Shown here one piece after another: positions 45,712 to 56,099 of a DNA stretch of 64,000 nt. The stretch's first letter is position 1. Each line of letters opens with the position of its first letter. The translations under genes and the position numbers were made by a program. Source of the stretch: Isoetes taiwanensis (taxonomy: Eukaryota > Streptophyta > Lycopodiopsida > Isoetales > Isoetaceae); the NCBI GenBank assembly GCA_021234155.1, contig JAJEKV010000041.1, positions 6,069,249-6,133,248 on the forward strand, given 5' to 3'. Under the pieces are notes generated by a model that ran no database searches, had not been told where the DNA came from, and worked only from the letters and a program-made list of their open reading frames with translations.

Positions 45712-47305
45712 TGTGACGCTCCCTGAGTATATACGACCCCCGGCCGTATACATACGGGGACTTTCCCCTCCCATGGCAACCAACTTGCCATGAGCAAGGC
45801 CCTCCGTCTGACCCGGGCCCTCTACGTAGAGATGCTCGGGTGAAGGACACGGAGGTGTCGTTCGGCCCACGCCTTCGATGGGCTCCTACGTCGCGGAAGC
45901 ATGAATACAAGGGTTAGCACACAGCATAAATCATATATAAATAACCACCACGAAGGGTGGCGCATCCATTCCCAATAACAACGGCAAAGAATATGCATCT
46001 AAAACTAAGAAAACACCCCAAACCTCAGGTTCTACCCCGGCTCAGACTCCAGTGAGGATCGACTGACGGGCCTCCTCAAGAGATCGGCGGGCCAGAGTCT
46101 TGGCATGGCGTTGGCTGGCATAGAACATCGGCTAGGGTTGTCCATTCCATCCGCCCCTCCTGTGCACACTTTGCAGATGGGTCGATTCACGCTATGGCTT
46201 CGCTATAGCCTTGCGGAGACGCAGACTCAAGGTATCACCCTTTTGAGTCTACTCCAGGGTTCATGACGCCCCGGTCCGATGAGGCAGGTCAGGGAAGCGT
46301 CCCCTTCCAGGATTACATTGGTTCCATGGGTGAGCTAGAGAATACGTGCCGCATCAGCGACCCCCGCATCCGTACCCAACTTACTCACCCTAAATTTACT
46401 CAAAGTGCAAGATGCTCCATACGGATCACACCTCTACACCCAGGGAGTGTCAGACCCATACCCGACCCTCGTGGGACCGGCTATCGGGCCCTAGCCCACC
46501 TGGGAGTCTCGGGGAGCCTTGTATGCTCGTGCAAGACCCCACCCCCACTTCACCACTGTGTCCCTTATCTGGTGCTAAGCCAGACCATAGCATCTACGAC
46601 CCGGTGGTCTCTTGTACACAGGCCGCATCTAATGGGACTATTACAGGACTCTATCTAGGAGCATACTATCATATATGAGCTCAGAGGTCTCTACCCACCC
46701 TTTAAACCCCTGTTTAATGGAACTACTGAACTACTCCATAGATTCATCCATCATTTTGTAACAGAGCACCATTCATAATTGAAATATAATCCTACTTACC
46801 AGAGGTTAATCTCAACAAAGGAAATCAGAAAAGAGTACTTGGAATACTATCCTACCATTCACAAGCTAAACTACTACTAACCAGTGTTTCTGCTGGAACC
46901 GTTATCGTGGGGTGCTTCCATGGTGACGTACGGAGGTGGCAGTAACAGCTAAAGGGTGTTTGGCGATTCGGGGACGATCAGCAACAGTTCTTGGGTGCTT
47001 AACTGCTTCTTGGCGCTCTGCTGGGTCGAATTTTTGGGTAAGAAGAGGGTGGCACTTCCCTTTGGTGGCTCAATTTAGCAATCCCCATGCTGACCACTCG
47101 GGTTTTGCCAAGTGGCACCTTCCCAACCCATTAGTTGACTTAATACATGTGTGTATATGATTATCCTTTATAATTAGATTAACATAGCTAATTAAATCCC
47201 TTTTGGTCAACCCCCTAGGTTACCGTGCCCCATGGTGGCGTACGTTCACTGGGTGACGTGTCAAAGTATTTATACATGTACCATATAAATACTTGGAACG
47301 TCACA
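45712..47305 (-). mobile_element. LTR of the Gypsy element (5' LTR in element orientation)
   Basis: The boundaries TGTGACGCTCC and GGAACGTCACA are short inverted repeats beginning TG and ending CA. The length is 1594 bases. The primer site directly abuts the lower edge. A second, related LTR in the opposite orientation lies at 49929-51508 (1580 bases); shared landmarks include CTGCAAAGTGTGCACAGGAG. Confidence 0.85.
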
Positions 47306-49928
47306 GTATAGGAACTCTGATCTTCATTATTTTCATATTCATCTAGACTGTGAACTAAAAGTTCTATTATACACCCTTTTACCATTAAATGGTCCTAGTA
47401 CGCATATACCAACGCGGAGCTACTCCTCGGGATACACACATGACACCAAGTCCAGAGCACATTCTCCTTGGTGAGATGTTCATTGGGCACCTACCTTGTT
47501 CATACTCCAGACCTTGGACAAATATTTGACGTTGTTTACAACAACTTTCAAGCTCCTCTTGTCTCACACTTGACGTATGGGTACATGACTTGCCTCCCTA
47601 ATGTATCATTAGTTGAAGGTCAACTCTCCTTCATAGTATAGCTTCACCAAAGCTCGAACATACCTTGCAGCTTTCAGACGATTGCACCTTCTGTAGCAAT
47701 TGTCGTCTTCCATTCCAACGATTTATTCCCGCCTTCGTTCAGTTTGACCTCGACTCTCTTGACCTTGTGTGGAAACTACGTTCCACACTATTGTCCAGTC
47801 TTTTATTCGGTGTCTCAATGCTCCCAGCGGAGATATAATGCGTCCATTTCCTTAACTTTCATGCATCAACTTAACTTTCATGCATCAGCTTAACGGTGCA
47901 CCATAGAATGTCTCTGTGAGATGTATCTGTGCGATGTAAATATAAGAATGTTTGTATGTCTGATAAATGCATCAACTTAACTTCCACACCATTGTCCAGT
48001 CTTTTATTCGATGTCTCAATGCTCCCAGCGGAGATATAATGCGTCCATTTCCTTAACTTTCATGCATCAACTTAACTTTCTTGCATCAACCTTAACTTTC
48101 ATGCATCAACTTAACGGTGCCCCATAGAATGTCTCTGTGAGATGTATCTGTGCGATGTAAATATAAGAATGCCTGTATGCCTGATAAATGTGTAGATATA
48201 ACTAATGAATTAACATATGTGCACATGTGCATGTAAAGTATTGTGGGTCTGGAAAGATGCGAGATAGTCAAAAGAAGAAAAATATTTATATGGTAGAAAG
48301 AAAATGTTGATATAATAAAGTGTAGAGTCAATGCAGTGTTAAATATAATAGAATGGGAAATATAATTATGTATGTATACAAACTATTGAAGGAACAACGA
48401 GACATAGAATATGAATATAAAAAGGTTATGAATAATATATGATGAAGAACGTGTGTGTGTGTGTGTAACTAATGTTAAAGTACATATGTAAAAATGTGAG
48501 ATACAGTGCAACATATGTAATTCTATTAAAGGATAAGAATAAATTTGATGCGCATGTAAAATAATGAGGATAGCAATATATGAGCTGTTAAAAACTGTAA
48601 CGAAATAAGAAAAAAAAAGAGATACAAAATTAAATTAGGCAGACTGTAATAAAACAAATTGTAAAGTGAACGGAGAGTATAATAGACATATAGACAGAAG
48701 TTAATATGATTGGAATAAGTTTGTAGTAAACAATGCGAGAATTATAAGTGTGTATCGTATTAAAAAAGGAAATAAAGTTGTCTATGTCTATGCCCTTGCT
48801 CTTGTATAATATATAATGAGCTACATGTGTCTGAAATAAAGAAGTGAGCAGTCATGGATTCCAGAAGAGTTCCAACAATTGCGGAACTCATCACCACGAA
48901 TGCAACAGTGGGACTTCCACAAATTGTCACCCATTGGACGTCTAATGGTCATGGTTGAACAAGGTCCAAAATCAGTCCTCAAGTAGAATTTTTGTTGAGG
49001 CTTACCTGGATTTCCTGCGGCAACGTCAAGCATGTGCCAACAGCGACGCCATCAACTCCAGCTTTGACGGAGTGGTGCGTGCTACAACCACCAGCCGATA
49101 TCTCGTGAGTCTCAAATCCGGCAGTGATCATGTAGGCCAACCTTCATACAGCGGGCTCGGGCTAGATGCATCCTAGGAATGGGGATGTGCATATAGGCAT
49201 AATAGGATGCCTTTGTCTACGGCTATAATGGGAACATTATTCCTTACGCCAGACGGATGGCAAGCCTTAGGCATGATAGGTTTCCTCTTTCTTCATTTTT
49301 CTTCTTCAAAGGGGGTGGTCCCTTCAACCACAACATATAAATTATTTTGTAAATATTGATGTCTTATGATTCTGCACGCCAGAAGTGCTTACCTTGGCGC
49401 CTGCAGCTTCTTCTAAAGGCCATTACAGGCCCATGTTCTTGTTGTGATATGTGCTTTCTAGTTGCATTGCTAGGCCCTATAGGCTACGGTCTACTGAGAA
49501 CCAATGTCGTGCCTGCTTATGTATTATATCTACAGTGTCGCTTTTTGACCGACTAGGGTCCTAAATGATGATCCTGTATGATCTATATATGTATCTTTTA
49601 TATCACCGATCTGAGTCCGCTCAATCTTCCTTTAACTCTCCTTGTATTTAACCATCTAATGTCGATGCTGAGGACAGCATAACTCGTTATGTTCCCTTCC
49701 ACATAACTTTGCTCAAACTAATTACTGTTCAACTGCCGTACAGTTGTGAATTGCACCTTGCGCATCATTTCAAACTTGATCACTTTGAACATGACAACTT
49801 TTGTATGACTTATAATTTCGCATTACCTCTTAAAGGTTGGGAGACTTGCCTCCGACATGCCATGTGTTGGCCCAAAGCAAGAACAATCTTAATGCTGAGG
49901 ACAACATCATTTTTCAAGGTGGGGAGGA
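47306..49928 (+). mobile_element. internal remnant of a second Gypsy element, with tandem repeats
   Basis: This segment precedes a plus-oriented LTR. Just before it, the plus strand encodes NLNAEDNIIFQGGEDV, like the C-terminal end of a Gypsy pol ORF, and then the polypurine tract AAGGTGGGGAGGA. Most of the rest is AT-rich without domains. A tandem duplication of about 203 bases (TTGTCCAGTCTTTTATTCG to CTGATAAATG) lies at about 47788-48190, and a short (GT)n at about 48452. No 5' LTR for this element lies in the window. Confidence 0.5.
49916..49928 (+). other. polypurine tract
   Basis: AAGGTGGGGAGGA immediately precedes the TGTGACG start of the LTR at 49929, as expected for the plus-strand priming site of an LTR retrotransposon. 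It shows this is the 3' LTR of a plus-oriented element. Confidence 0.75.
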
Positions 49929-51508
49929 TGTGACGTTCCACGTATTTATATGCCGTTTGGATATAAATACATGACACGTCACTATGAATAATTAATAGTG
50001 CATTAATTATTCATAAGCTAAGGGTAGTTATGTTAATCATTAATTATTAAGGTGGAAACCTAACCCTAAACCCTAATTCGAGTTTAGGGCTTAACCTAAT
50101 GTTAAAAGGGGTTAAAATATTAATTTAGTTAATATTAACCAACTAGAGTTGCCACCTGGCCCAAATCGATTGGGCAAGGCAGGCTTGCCAATTTGGGACA
50201 CCAAAATTGGGGCTTCCACCCCAATTTGCCCCAATTTGAATTGGAGGAGGGATTCGTGGAGGAGGGGCTGCTGTTCAACCCTGCCCCAGCCAAAAGGATG
50301 GAGAACCAGGGAGATAGTAGACCTAGCTATGACTCTGGTTAGTACGTAGATAGCTTGGATTCCTGAATAGTCATAGGATTCACCTTTGTATGCTTAGAAA
50401 ATAGCTAGGATTAACCCTTGTATGAATAGATGTATAATTAATCTCTATTTTATGTTCTATTCGAAGCTATGGATGGATGGATGTATAATGATAGTTCTCT
50501 TTCTGTTCCTCCAGTGTTTGTGGAGATTAAGGGGGGTAGAGACCTAAAGGCTATGTAGAAGTAGAGATGCCCCTAGTTAGAATCCCTTAAACCCCAATAT
50601 ATGCGGCCTGTGCACAAGAACCCATCTGGTTGTGGATGATATATCGTGATTCAACACCAGATAACGGGTACGATGGTGAAACGGGGGTAGGATCTTTCCT
50701 AGCGTGGCTACAGGACTCCTACAGTGTGCTAGCCTTATAGTCGGTCCTCGCGTTGGGGCCGGGTATGGGTCCGACACCTCCTGGGTCGCAAAAAACGTGC
50801 CTATATGGAAGTCTTGGGCTCGATGGGTGCGTCGAGCTGGCCCATGGATTTTGGGGGTTCAAGTCGTGTACGGCTGCAGGGGTCACTAAGGAGGCACGCA
50901 TTTTCTAGTACACCCAGGGATCCATTGTGCCCAGGAAGGAGATGCCTCCCTAACCTGCCTCATCGGAACCGGGAGATGTAATCCTGAGTAGTCTCATGGG
51001 GTGATTTCATCAGATTGCATCTCCGGAAGGCTAGGATCATGCCATAGCATGTTTCAGCCTATCTGCAAAGTGTGCACAGGAGGGACGAATGGAATGGACT
51101 ACCCTAGCCATTGTTCTATGCCAGCCAACGCCATGTTATACTTCTGTCTGCTATTATCTGTCGACCCCTATGAGTCTGATTCGGGGTAGAGCCCTTATTT
51201 ATGGCGCATTTTTGTTATGTTGGTATTCTTTTGTTAGTTGTATTGTTGATGATGGGCCACCCTTCATGGTGGTATATTATTTATTAGTATTGTTGCCAGG
51301 TGCTAGCATGTATGTCGCTTCCGCTATATAGGATTTCCATAGAGGACGTGGGACGAATGACACCTCCGTATTCGTCACCCGGACACTTGGCCATCTCAGG
51401 TGGTCCGAGTCAGACGGAGGGCCTTTCCGTGGTGATGTAGTCGCCATGGGAGGGGAATTCCCCGTATTTGTACGATGGGAGCATCGTATAGATTCTGGGA
51501 GCGTCACA
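49929..51508 (+). mobile_element. 3' LTR of a second Gypsy element
   Basis: The LTR starts TGTGACGTTCC and ends GGGAGCGTCACA, 1580 bases. It is the reverse complement relative of the LTR at 45712-47305. A polypurine tract lies directly upstream. It contains several short open frames that are not convincing genes. Outside the LTR at 51509 the sequence is unrelated. Confidence 0.8.
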
Positions 51509-51719
51509 AAAACATGCATGGCTATATTGCCGGGATTTGCAAAAAGTTGTTTGGAGAAAGCTCCTGCTCTACAGGGCCAGCTGGCATTTTACTACATATT
51601 GCTATGCAAACCAACATATTTGAGTCAATTTTTTGCCATTAATCTTCTCCAGGCTCGATAATAGGCTGCCATTCCAGCATATGTGGGGATGTAGCTCATT
51701 TGAATATTCTTGGTTTTGT

Positions 51720-52030
51720 AACCTCCCCTCCCTCCCCCCGAACGTGGCATATATATCTGCCCTTGATTTGCAGATTAGATGGTCTGGAATCTATGGCACA
51801 TTGCAACCGGGTGAGCGGGAGAGGGGGCAGGGGGTAAAACAAAGGTGTCCCAATGCCGAGCAGCCTTCGTTTTGCACTCCCCCCTCCCGTTTATATCTCA
51901 GCCCTTGATTTGCAGATTTGATGGTCTGGATCTATGCCACGTCAAGTGGGGGGAGGGGGCTGTAAAACGAAGGTTTTTTTTTTTTTTTTTGAGGGCAAGA
52001 TATTTTTATTTTTATTAATAATATATGTAT
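51720..52030. repeat. near-duplicate short segments and a minus-strand retroelement poly(A)
   Basis: The phrase CCCTTGATTTGCAGATT(A/T)GATGGTCTGGA occurs twice (about 51759 and 51903), each followed by a G-rich GGGAGAGGGGG tract and AAAACGAAGG or AAACAAAGG. At 51973-51991 a T run followed by GAGGGCAAGATATTTTTATT reads on the minus strand as the 3' end of a plant LINE (ATATCTTGCCCTC then A run). Confidence 0.5.
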
Positions 52031-52084
52031 GTAAATACGAAGGTTTCCTGCTCGCATTATATATTTCTTTCATCGATTTTATAC

Positions 52085-53216
52085 AGATAATATGTCCTTT
52101 GTCCTTTGCACCTTGGGCTTCGTCCTCTACCTATATTTCGCCTTGGCAATATCTGTGGCTGGCCCAAGCATTTGCAAATATTCCTGCGACAAGGTTCACG
52201 TTCCATACTTTAGTCATTCTGCTTAGTAGTTTGCAATTCCCAATGTTGAAGAGTTTTGCAGGTACATCAAATGATCGCAAATGTTACATCAGTTGGCCTG
52301 ATATGCACATTTGTTAAAAGATTCTTTAGCATCCATACATGTAAAATACTAGTAGATGGAAAGCTTTTTTAGATGGGCGAATTTGAAGAGGGAATGATGG
52401 AATGTAGTATGTGCAAAGTGGATTGTTTGCTATTTCAAAAGCATAACCTGAATTAATTTCTACAATATGCATCTTCTGTCTATTCTATTGATTCGAAAAG
52501 ACATCACAATTTATACCATGCAATGCTCAGGTGCAGAAATTGCCTGATAATAAGATTCGTTGTTGCATTTGTTTCGATAAATCGATAAGTGAAAAATTAT
52601 TTGCAGCAATATTTTTGTTGCATATGCACACAGAACCAATTGCCAGATAAAAAATCGAAGCTTGGTGTCTACATTATGACAAATTTGATCAAACTCTTCT
52701 TCCTTACCTAAATGAAAATGTCTAAACAAAAATAAAACATGTGATGCATATTGCGATTAAGTTCCTATCACGTTTGTGTTGAGGTTGAATGTTGGCAAAA
52801 ATAACCTTGAGAACAATGAAGTACATGTGGTGTACATGTCCTACATACCATGCTCACATTTCTTCCATTGATCTCACGTGTCCTTTGTCCTTTGCACCTT
52901 GGACTTGTTCCTCTACCTATATTTTGCCCTGGCAATATCATTTTTGTGGCTGGTCCTAGCATTTTCAAATATTCATGCGACAAAGTTCACATTCTATACT
53001 TTAGTCATTATGCTTAGTATTTGCAATTCTCAATAAAAATTCATCTTATCTAATATTGAAGAATGCTGCAATGCATAGAGATCACAAGTGTTACACCAGT
53101 TGGTCTTATATTCTCTAGTAACATTTGTTAAAAGATTCTTTAGCATCCACACGTGTAAAACACTAGTCGATGGAAAGCTTCTTTAGATGGGGAAATTTGA
53201 AGAGAAAATGATGGAA
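52085..53216. repeat. two-copy duplicated tract A-B-A'
   Basis: Segment A (about 52085-52440; CCTTTGTCCTTTGCACCTTG, CTCTACCTATATTT, TTTAGTCATT, GATGGAAAGCTT) recurs as A' at about 52865-53216 at roughly 85-90 percent by eye. Segment B (52410-52700; AAAGCATAACCTGAAT, ATGCTCAGGTGCAGAAATT) recurs as B' at 55806-56100. The order A-B, A'-B' shows a tandem duplication of about 0.8 kb, with a later LTR element inserted between A' and B'. No coding sequence is recognised in it. Confidence 0.75.
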
Positions 53217-53221
53217 TGTAG

Positions 53222-53427
53222 TGTTAGAATATAGGTTATATGATCATATAGATCAAGATAGATGACATGGCAAGTGTCATGTGTACACGCCAATGTGGCA
53301 GTCCTAGTCATATAGAGAGTCGTGACTTCAGATGAATAGACGTGTCCCATCCACTAGATATGTATATGCTACGTTGGGGGCTGTTCCCAATCTAATCCAT
53401 TCTATTCCAGCATTCTATATTTTATCA
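53222..53427 (+). repeat. 5' LTR, 206 bp
   Basis: It runs TGTTAGAATATAGG to ATTCTATATTTTATCA. The primer-binding site TGGTATCAGAGCC follows directly at 53428-53440. It appears identical to the copy at 55600-55805. Confidence 0.9.
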
Positions 53428-53473
53428 TGGTATCAGAGCCTGCTTGTTATTAATTCGATCCTGGGAATCAGAA

Positions 53474-53929
53474 ATGAGAGAGGAAGTTGGAGAGCCTCCT
53501 CCGTCAACAAAGAAGAAAATTTTTATAGGATTCAAGAAGCGCTTGAAGGTATTGAAATCTAAAACTAAAATCTGCATAACAGAATGTTTTTCTATTTCTT
53601 CCTATTGTATTGCGGAAGAGGAGAGGGATGATGCCAGGAGCACTTACGTGAAAGACGAGGCCGTGATGAAAGCCCCATTAGATTCCGTTGCAGTTGAAGA
53701 GAATAATCTAGAATGTAGAACATTTTTTGGAAGTGCCGTTGATGGATTACAGAAGGCTGTTGAAGACCAAGCACAAAGCCAAGAAAAGGAGATATTCTTG
53801 ATTCAACAAGCCAAACTTGGCTTTGCTCATAAAGCTCACAACAAAGGGGCTAATCTGTGGACTACTGCACCAATTGTAGCCGCAGGCGGCGGGTCCGTTT
53901 CGCATCATGCGCATCTAATGCGCCTATAA
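53474..53929 (+). CDS. ORF1 of the non-autonomous LTR element, unknown
   Basis: A frame of about 152 codons from ATG 53474 starts MREEVGEPPPSTKKK and shows a basic segment (FKKRLKVLKSKTK) followed by an acidic, Gln-rich one. The upstream ATG at 53444 is also in frame. It begins about 33 bases after the primer site, the usual place for gag, but no Gag or zinc-knuckle motif is visible. It ends at 53929 in a VAAGGGSVSHHAHLMRL tail. It may be transduced host sequence. Confidence 0.4.
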   Translation: MREEVGEPPPSTKKKIFIGFKKRLKVLKSKTKICITECFSISSYCIAEEERDDARSTYVKDEAVMKAPLDSVAVEENNLECRTFFGSAVDGLQKAVEDQAQSQEKEIFLIQQAKLGFAHKAHNKGANLWTTAPIVAAGGGSVSHHAHLMRL

Positions 53930-54277
53930 GCAAAAAAAACGAGTGGGGAGGCAAAGAAAAAAAAAGACCCACTGAGGCCCTGCGGCAAAGAAATCGTGCG
54001 ATGGAGACTATCACAGTGATGCCGCCTTTGAATGATGCCGCTAAAGCAAAGGATACTTGATTGGATTCTCGCCATTAAGGCAAAGGTTTCTCACGCCGAT
54101 GTTTCGTAGCGATTAGCATGGAGGATGAAGCTTATATTGCTTGGCTTGGAACCGGAAAAGAGCAAGGAATCTGCACAAAGAAGTGCCACCGTATTGAGTT
54201 ACCCGAGGGCTAAGGACTTGGAGTTAAGACATGTTCCCGATAACGAGCCAAGGCATCCAACCTATTAACAAAACCCC

Positions 54278-55375
54278 GTGATATTTGCTAAAGGGCCTTC
54301 CTTCAATGGGTCGAATGAGGAGCATAAATCGATAGCGAGATGGCGTAACGTTTGCCATCGAGTGGATGATCCAAGCACTAAGCATCATGGACTGGAAGAG
54401 CAGAATGACCATGATTCCTGTGCAACATGCAGAAATATAAATGAAAGAGCTAAGGGAATTACAGAGGATGCTCACAGCGCTAGGGAAACCACAGAAGATG
54501 CCCAAATCAGAAATTTTATTCCAGAAAGAAGCATTGTAGAAATTAACACGAACAAGCAAGAAATTGGTGCGGCTACAACGGCCTTGCAGGCCTTGACAGG
54601 AAACCTAAATGCCCCTGCACATGCCATTGCGCAACACCTGGAGATAGATAAAAATCAGAGATTGAAGCCTGCCTATCCCAGAAACCATGCAATAGATGAG
54701 AAGGCGTTTCGGATTTGTCCGAAACCTGTGGAAGCCCAGAAACAGCAACCGATGACAAAACAGGATGCAAAGCAGATGGAACTAATGAGCCCACTGGCAA
54801 AACAAAGACAAAAGGAGGATATTCGAGATGTCTTGGATCTATTTGGAGATGATCCAGAGATACTGCATGCCTTAATTCAAGATAATGGAGCAGCAGCACT
54901 AATGGATGAAATCCTATTCACAGAGCCAACCATTCTGACAGCAGAGCTCACGGATAGGGATGCCTTGTGTATAGCTCCAAAAATGAAGCTAGGAACAAAA
55001 GAATTTGTGTGCCCAACGGCAAGTAATGATGCTCCAACCAAAGCCAGAACCGAGATAGTATCGATGCCGAAAGAACCCTACATGCAGCAGATGCAGAAGG
55101 CCATTATTACACAAGCTTCGCCAATGCCGAAAACCGACGTGCAAATTTTTAAGAAAGAAAATATTTTAGTCAGCGTCACCGATACAGGAAAAGCGGTTGG
55201 AGCAGAAAAGCAACCCGCATATATGCAAAAGGTTTGTAGTAGCAAGAAAAATAACACAAGGGATAACACAACATATAAATTTCCACTCGAATACTATAAG
55301 GAGAAAATTTTAGTGTTACCCTTAGGAAATTCTATTCACGACGAAGGCCCATGTTTGTTGGGAAAAATACTATAA
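54278..55375 (+). CDS. ORF2 of the non-autonomous LTR element, unknown 365-aa protein
   Basis: This long uninterrupted frame is Lys/Glu/Ala-rich. It contains TTALQALTGNLNAPAHAIA and QKEDIRDVLDLFGDDPEIL, followed by HALIQDNGAAALMDEIL, then a low-complexity Lys/Thr/Pro region. It has no reverse transcriptase, protease or integrase motifs. The open frame in a very young element suggests it is either recently captured or maintained. The protein family is not recognised. Confidence 0.5.
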   Translation: MIFAKGPSFNGSNEEHKSIARWRNVCHRVDDPSTKHHGLEEQNDHDSCATCRNINERAKGITEDAHSARETTEDAQIRNFIPERSIVEINTNKQEIGAATTALQALTGNLNAPAHAIAQHLEIDKNQRLKPAYPRNHAIDEKAFRICPKPVEAQKQQPMTKQDAKQMELMSPLAKQRQKEDIRDVLDLFGDDPEILHALIQDNGAAALMDEILFTEPTILTAELTDRDALCIAPKMKLGTKEFVCPTASNDAPTKARTEIVSMPKEPYMQQMQKAIITQASPMPKTDVQIFKKENILVSVTDTGKAVGAEKQPAYMQKVCSSKKNNTRDNTTYKFPLEYYKEKILVLPLGNSIHDEGPCLLGKIL

Positions 55376-55599
55376 ACAAAAATATGTGAAGTATTCTAGA
55401 GTCATTTAGACGTCCTATAATTGAGGTCCCGTGTAATGGTTAAGCATAATGGATGCTTGATCAAGGGGGAGAAATATGCCTAATATATGTGATCAAGGCA
55501 TCCTCATAATAGTATAGTCTAGAGGAAACATTTTCAGTTCTTTTTTTTATTAAGGGGGAGAGAGTTCTAATCATTCTTGATCTATTGATCAAGGGGGAG

Positions 55600-55805
55600 T
55601 GTTAGAATATAGGTTATATGATCATATAGATCAAGATAGATGACATGGCAAGTGTCATGTGTACACGCCAATGTGGCAGTCCTAGTCATATAGAGAGTCG
55701 TGACTTCAGATGAATAGACGTGTCCCATCCACTAGATATGTATATGCTACGTTGGGGGCTGTTCCCAATCTAATCCATTCTATTCCAGCATTCTATATTT
55801 TATCA
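55600..55805 (+). repeat. 3' LTR, 206 bp
   Basis: It is preceded by the polypurine tract AAGGGGGAG and followed by target duplication TGTAG. The sequence appears identical to the 5' LTR, which indicates very recent insertion. Confidence 0.9.
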
Positions 55806-56099
55806 TGTAGTATATGCAAATCGGATTGATTACTACTCTAAAAGCATAACCTGAATCAATTTTTACAATATGCATCTTTTGTGTATTCTTTTGATCCGAG
55901 AAGGCATCACAATTTATGCCATGCAACGCTCAGGTGCGGAAATTGCCTCAATTGCCTGGAAATAGGATTCATTGTATTTATTGCATGAAGACATTTGCAG
56001 CAATATTTTTGCGACAGAATGCACACAAAACCAACCGCCAGATAAAAATCCAAGCTTGGTGTCTACATTGTGACAAATTTGATCAAACCCTTTTGCCAA

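Larger units (their letters stand above)
37250..47305 (-). mobile_element. Ty3/Gypsy retrotransposon, 3'-truncated, with accessory ORFs
   Basis: Transcription runs right to left: one LTR (47305-45712), a tRNA-iMet primer site, accessory ORFs, gag, zinc knuckle, protease, RT, RNase H and the N-terminal half of integrase. The element is cut at about 37262, inside integrase, so the 3' LTR and the rest of the integrase core are absent. The RT sequence resembles plant Ty3/Gypsy elements of the chromovirus style. About 4.4 kb lies between the primer site and gag, far longer than in ordinary Gypsy elements. It includes a histone H3-like ORF. Frameshifts in protease and a stop before RNase H show that it is inactive. 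Confidence 0.85.
53217..55810 (+). mobile_element. young non-autonomous LTR retrotransposon with 5-bp target duplication
   Basis: Two 206-bp LTRs (53222-53427 and 55600-55805) begin TGTTAGAATATAGG and end ATTTTATCA. They look identical base for base. TGTAG flanks both sides (53217-53221 and 55806-55810). A tRNA-iMet primer site TGGTATCAGAGCC abuts the 5' LTR, and AAGGGGGAG precedes the 3' LTR. The interior (2.17 kb) has two unrecognised ORFs and no gag, protease, RT or integrase. LTR style fits copia-type elements; mobilisation would need enzymes from a partner. Confidence 0.9.
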
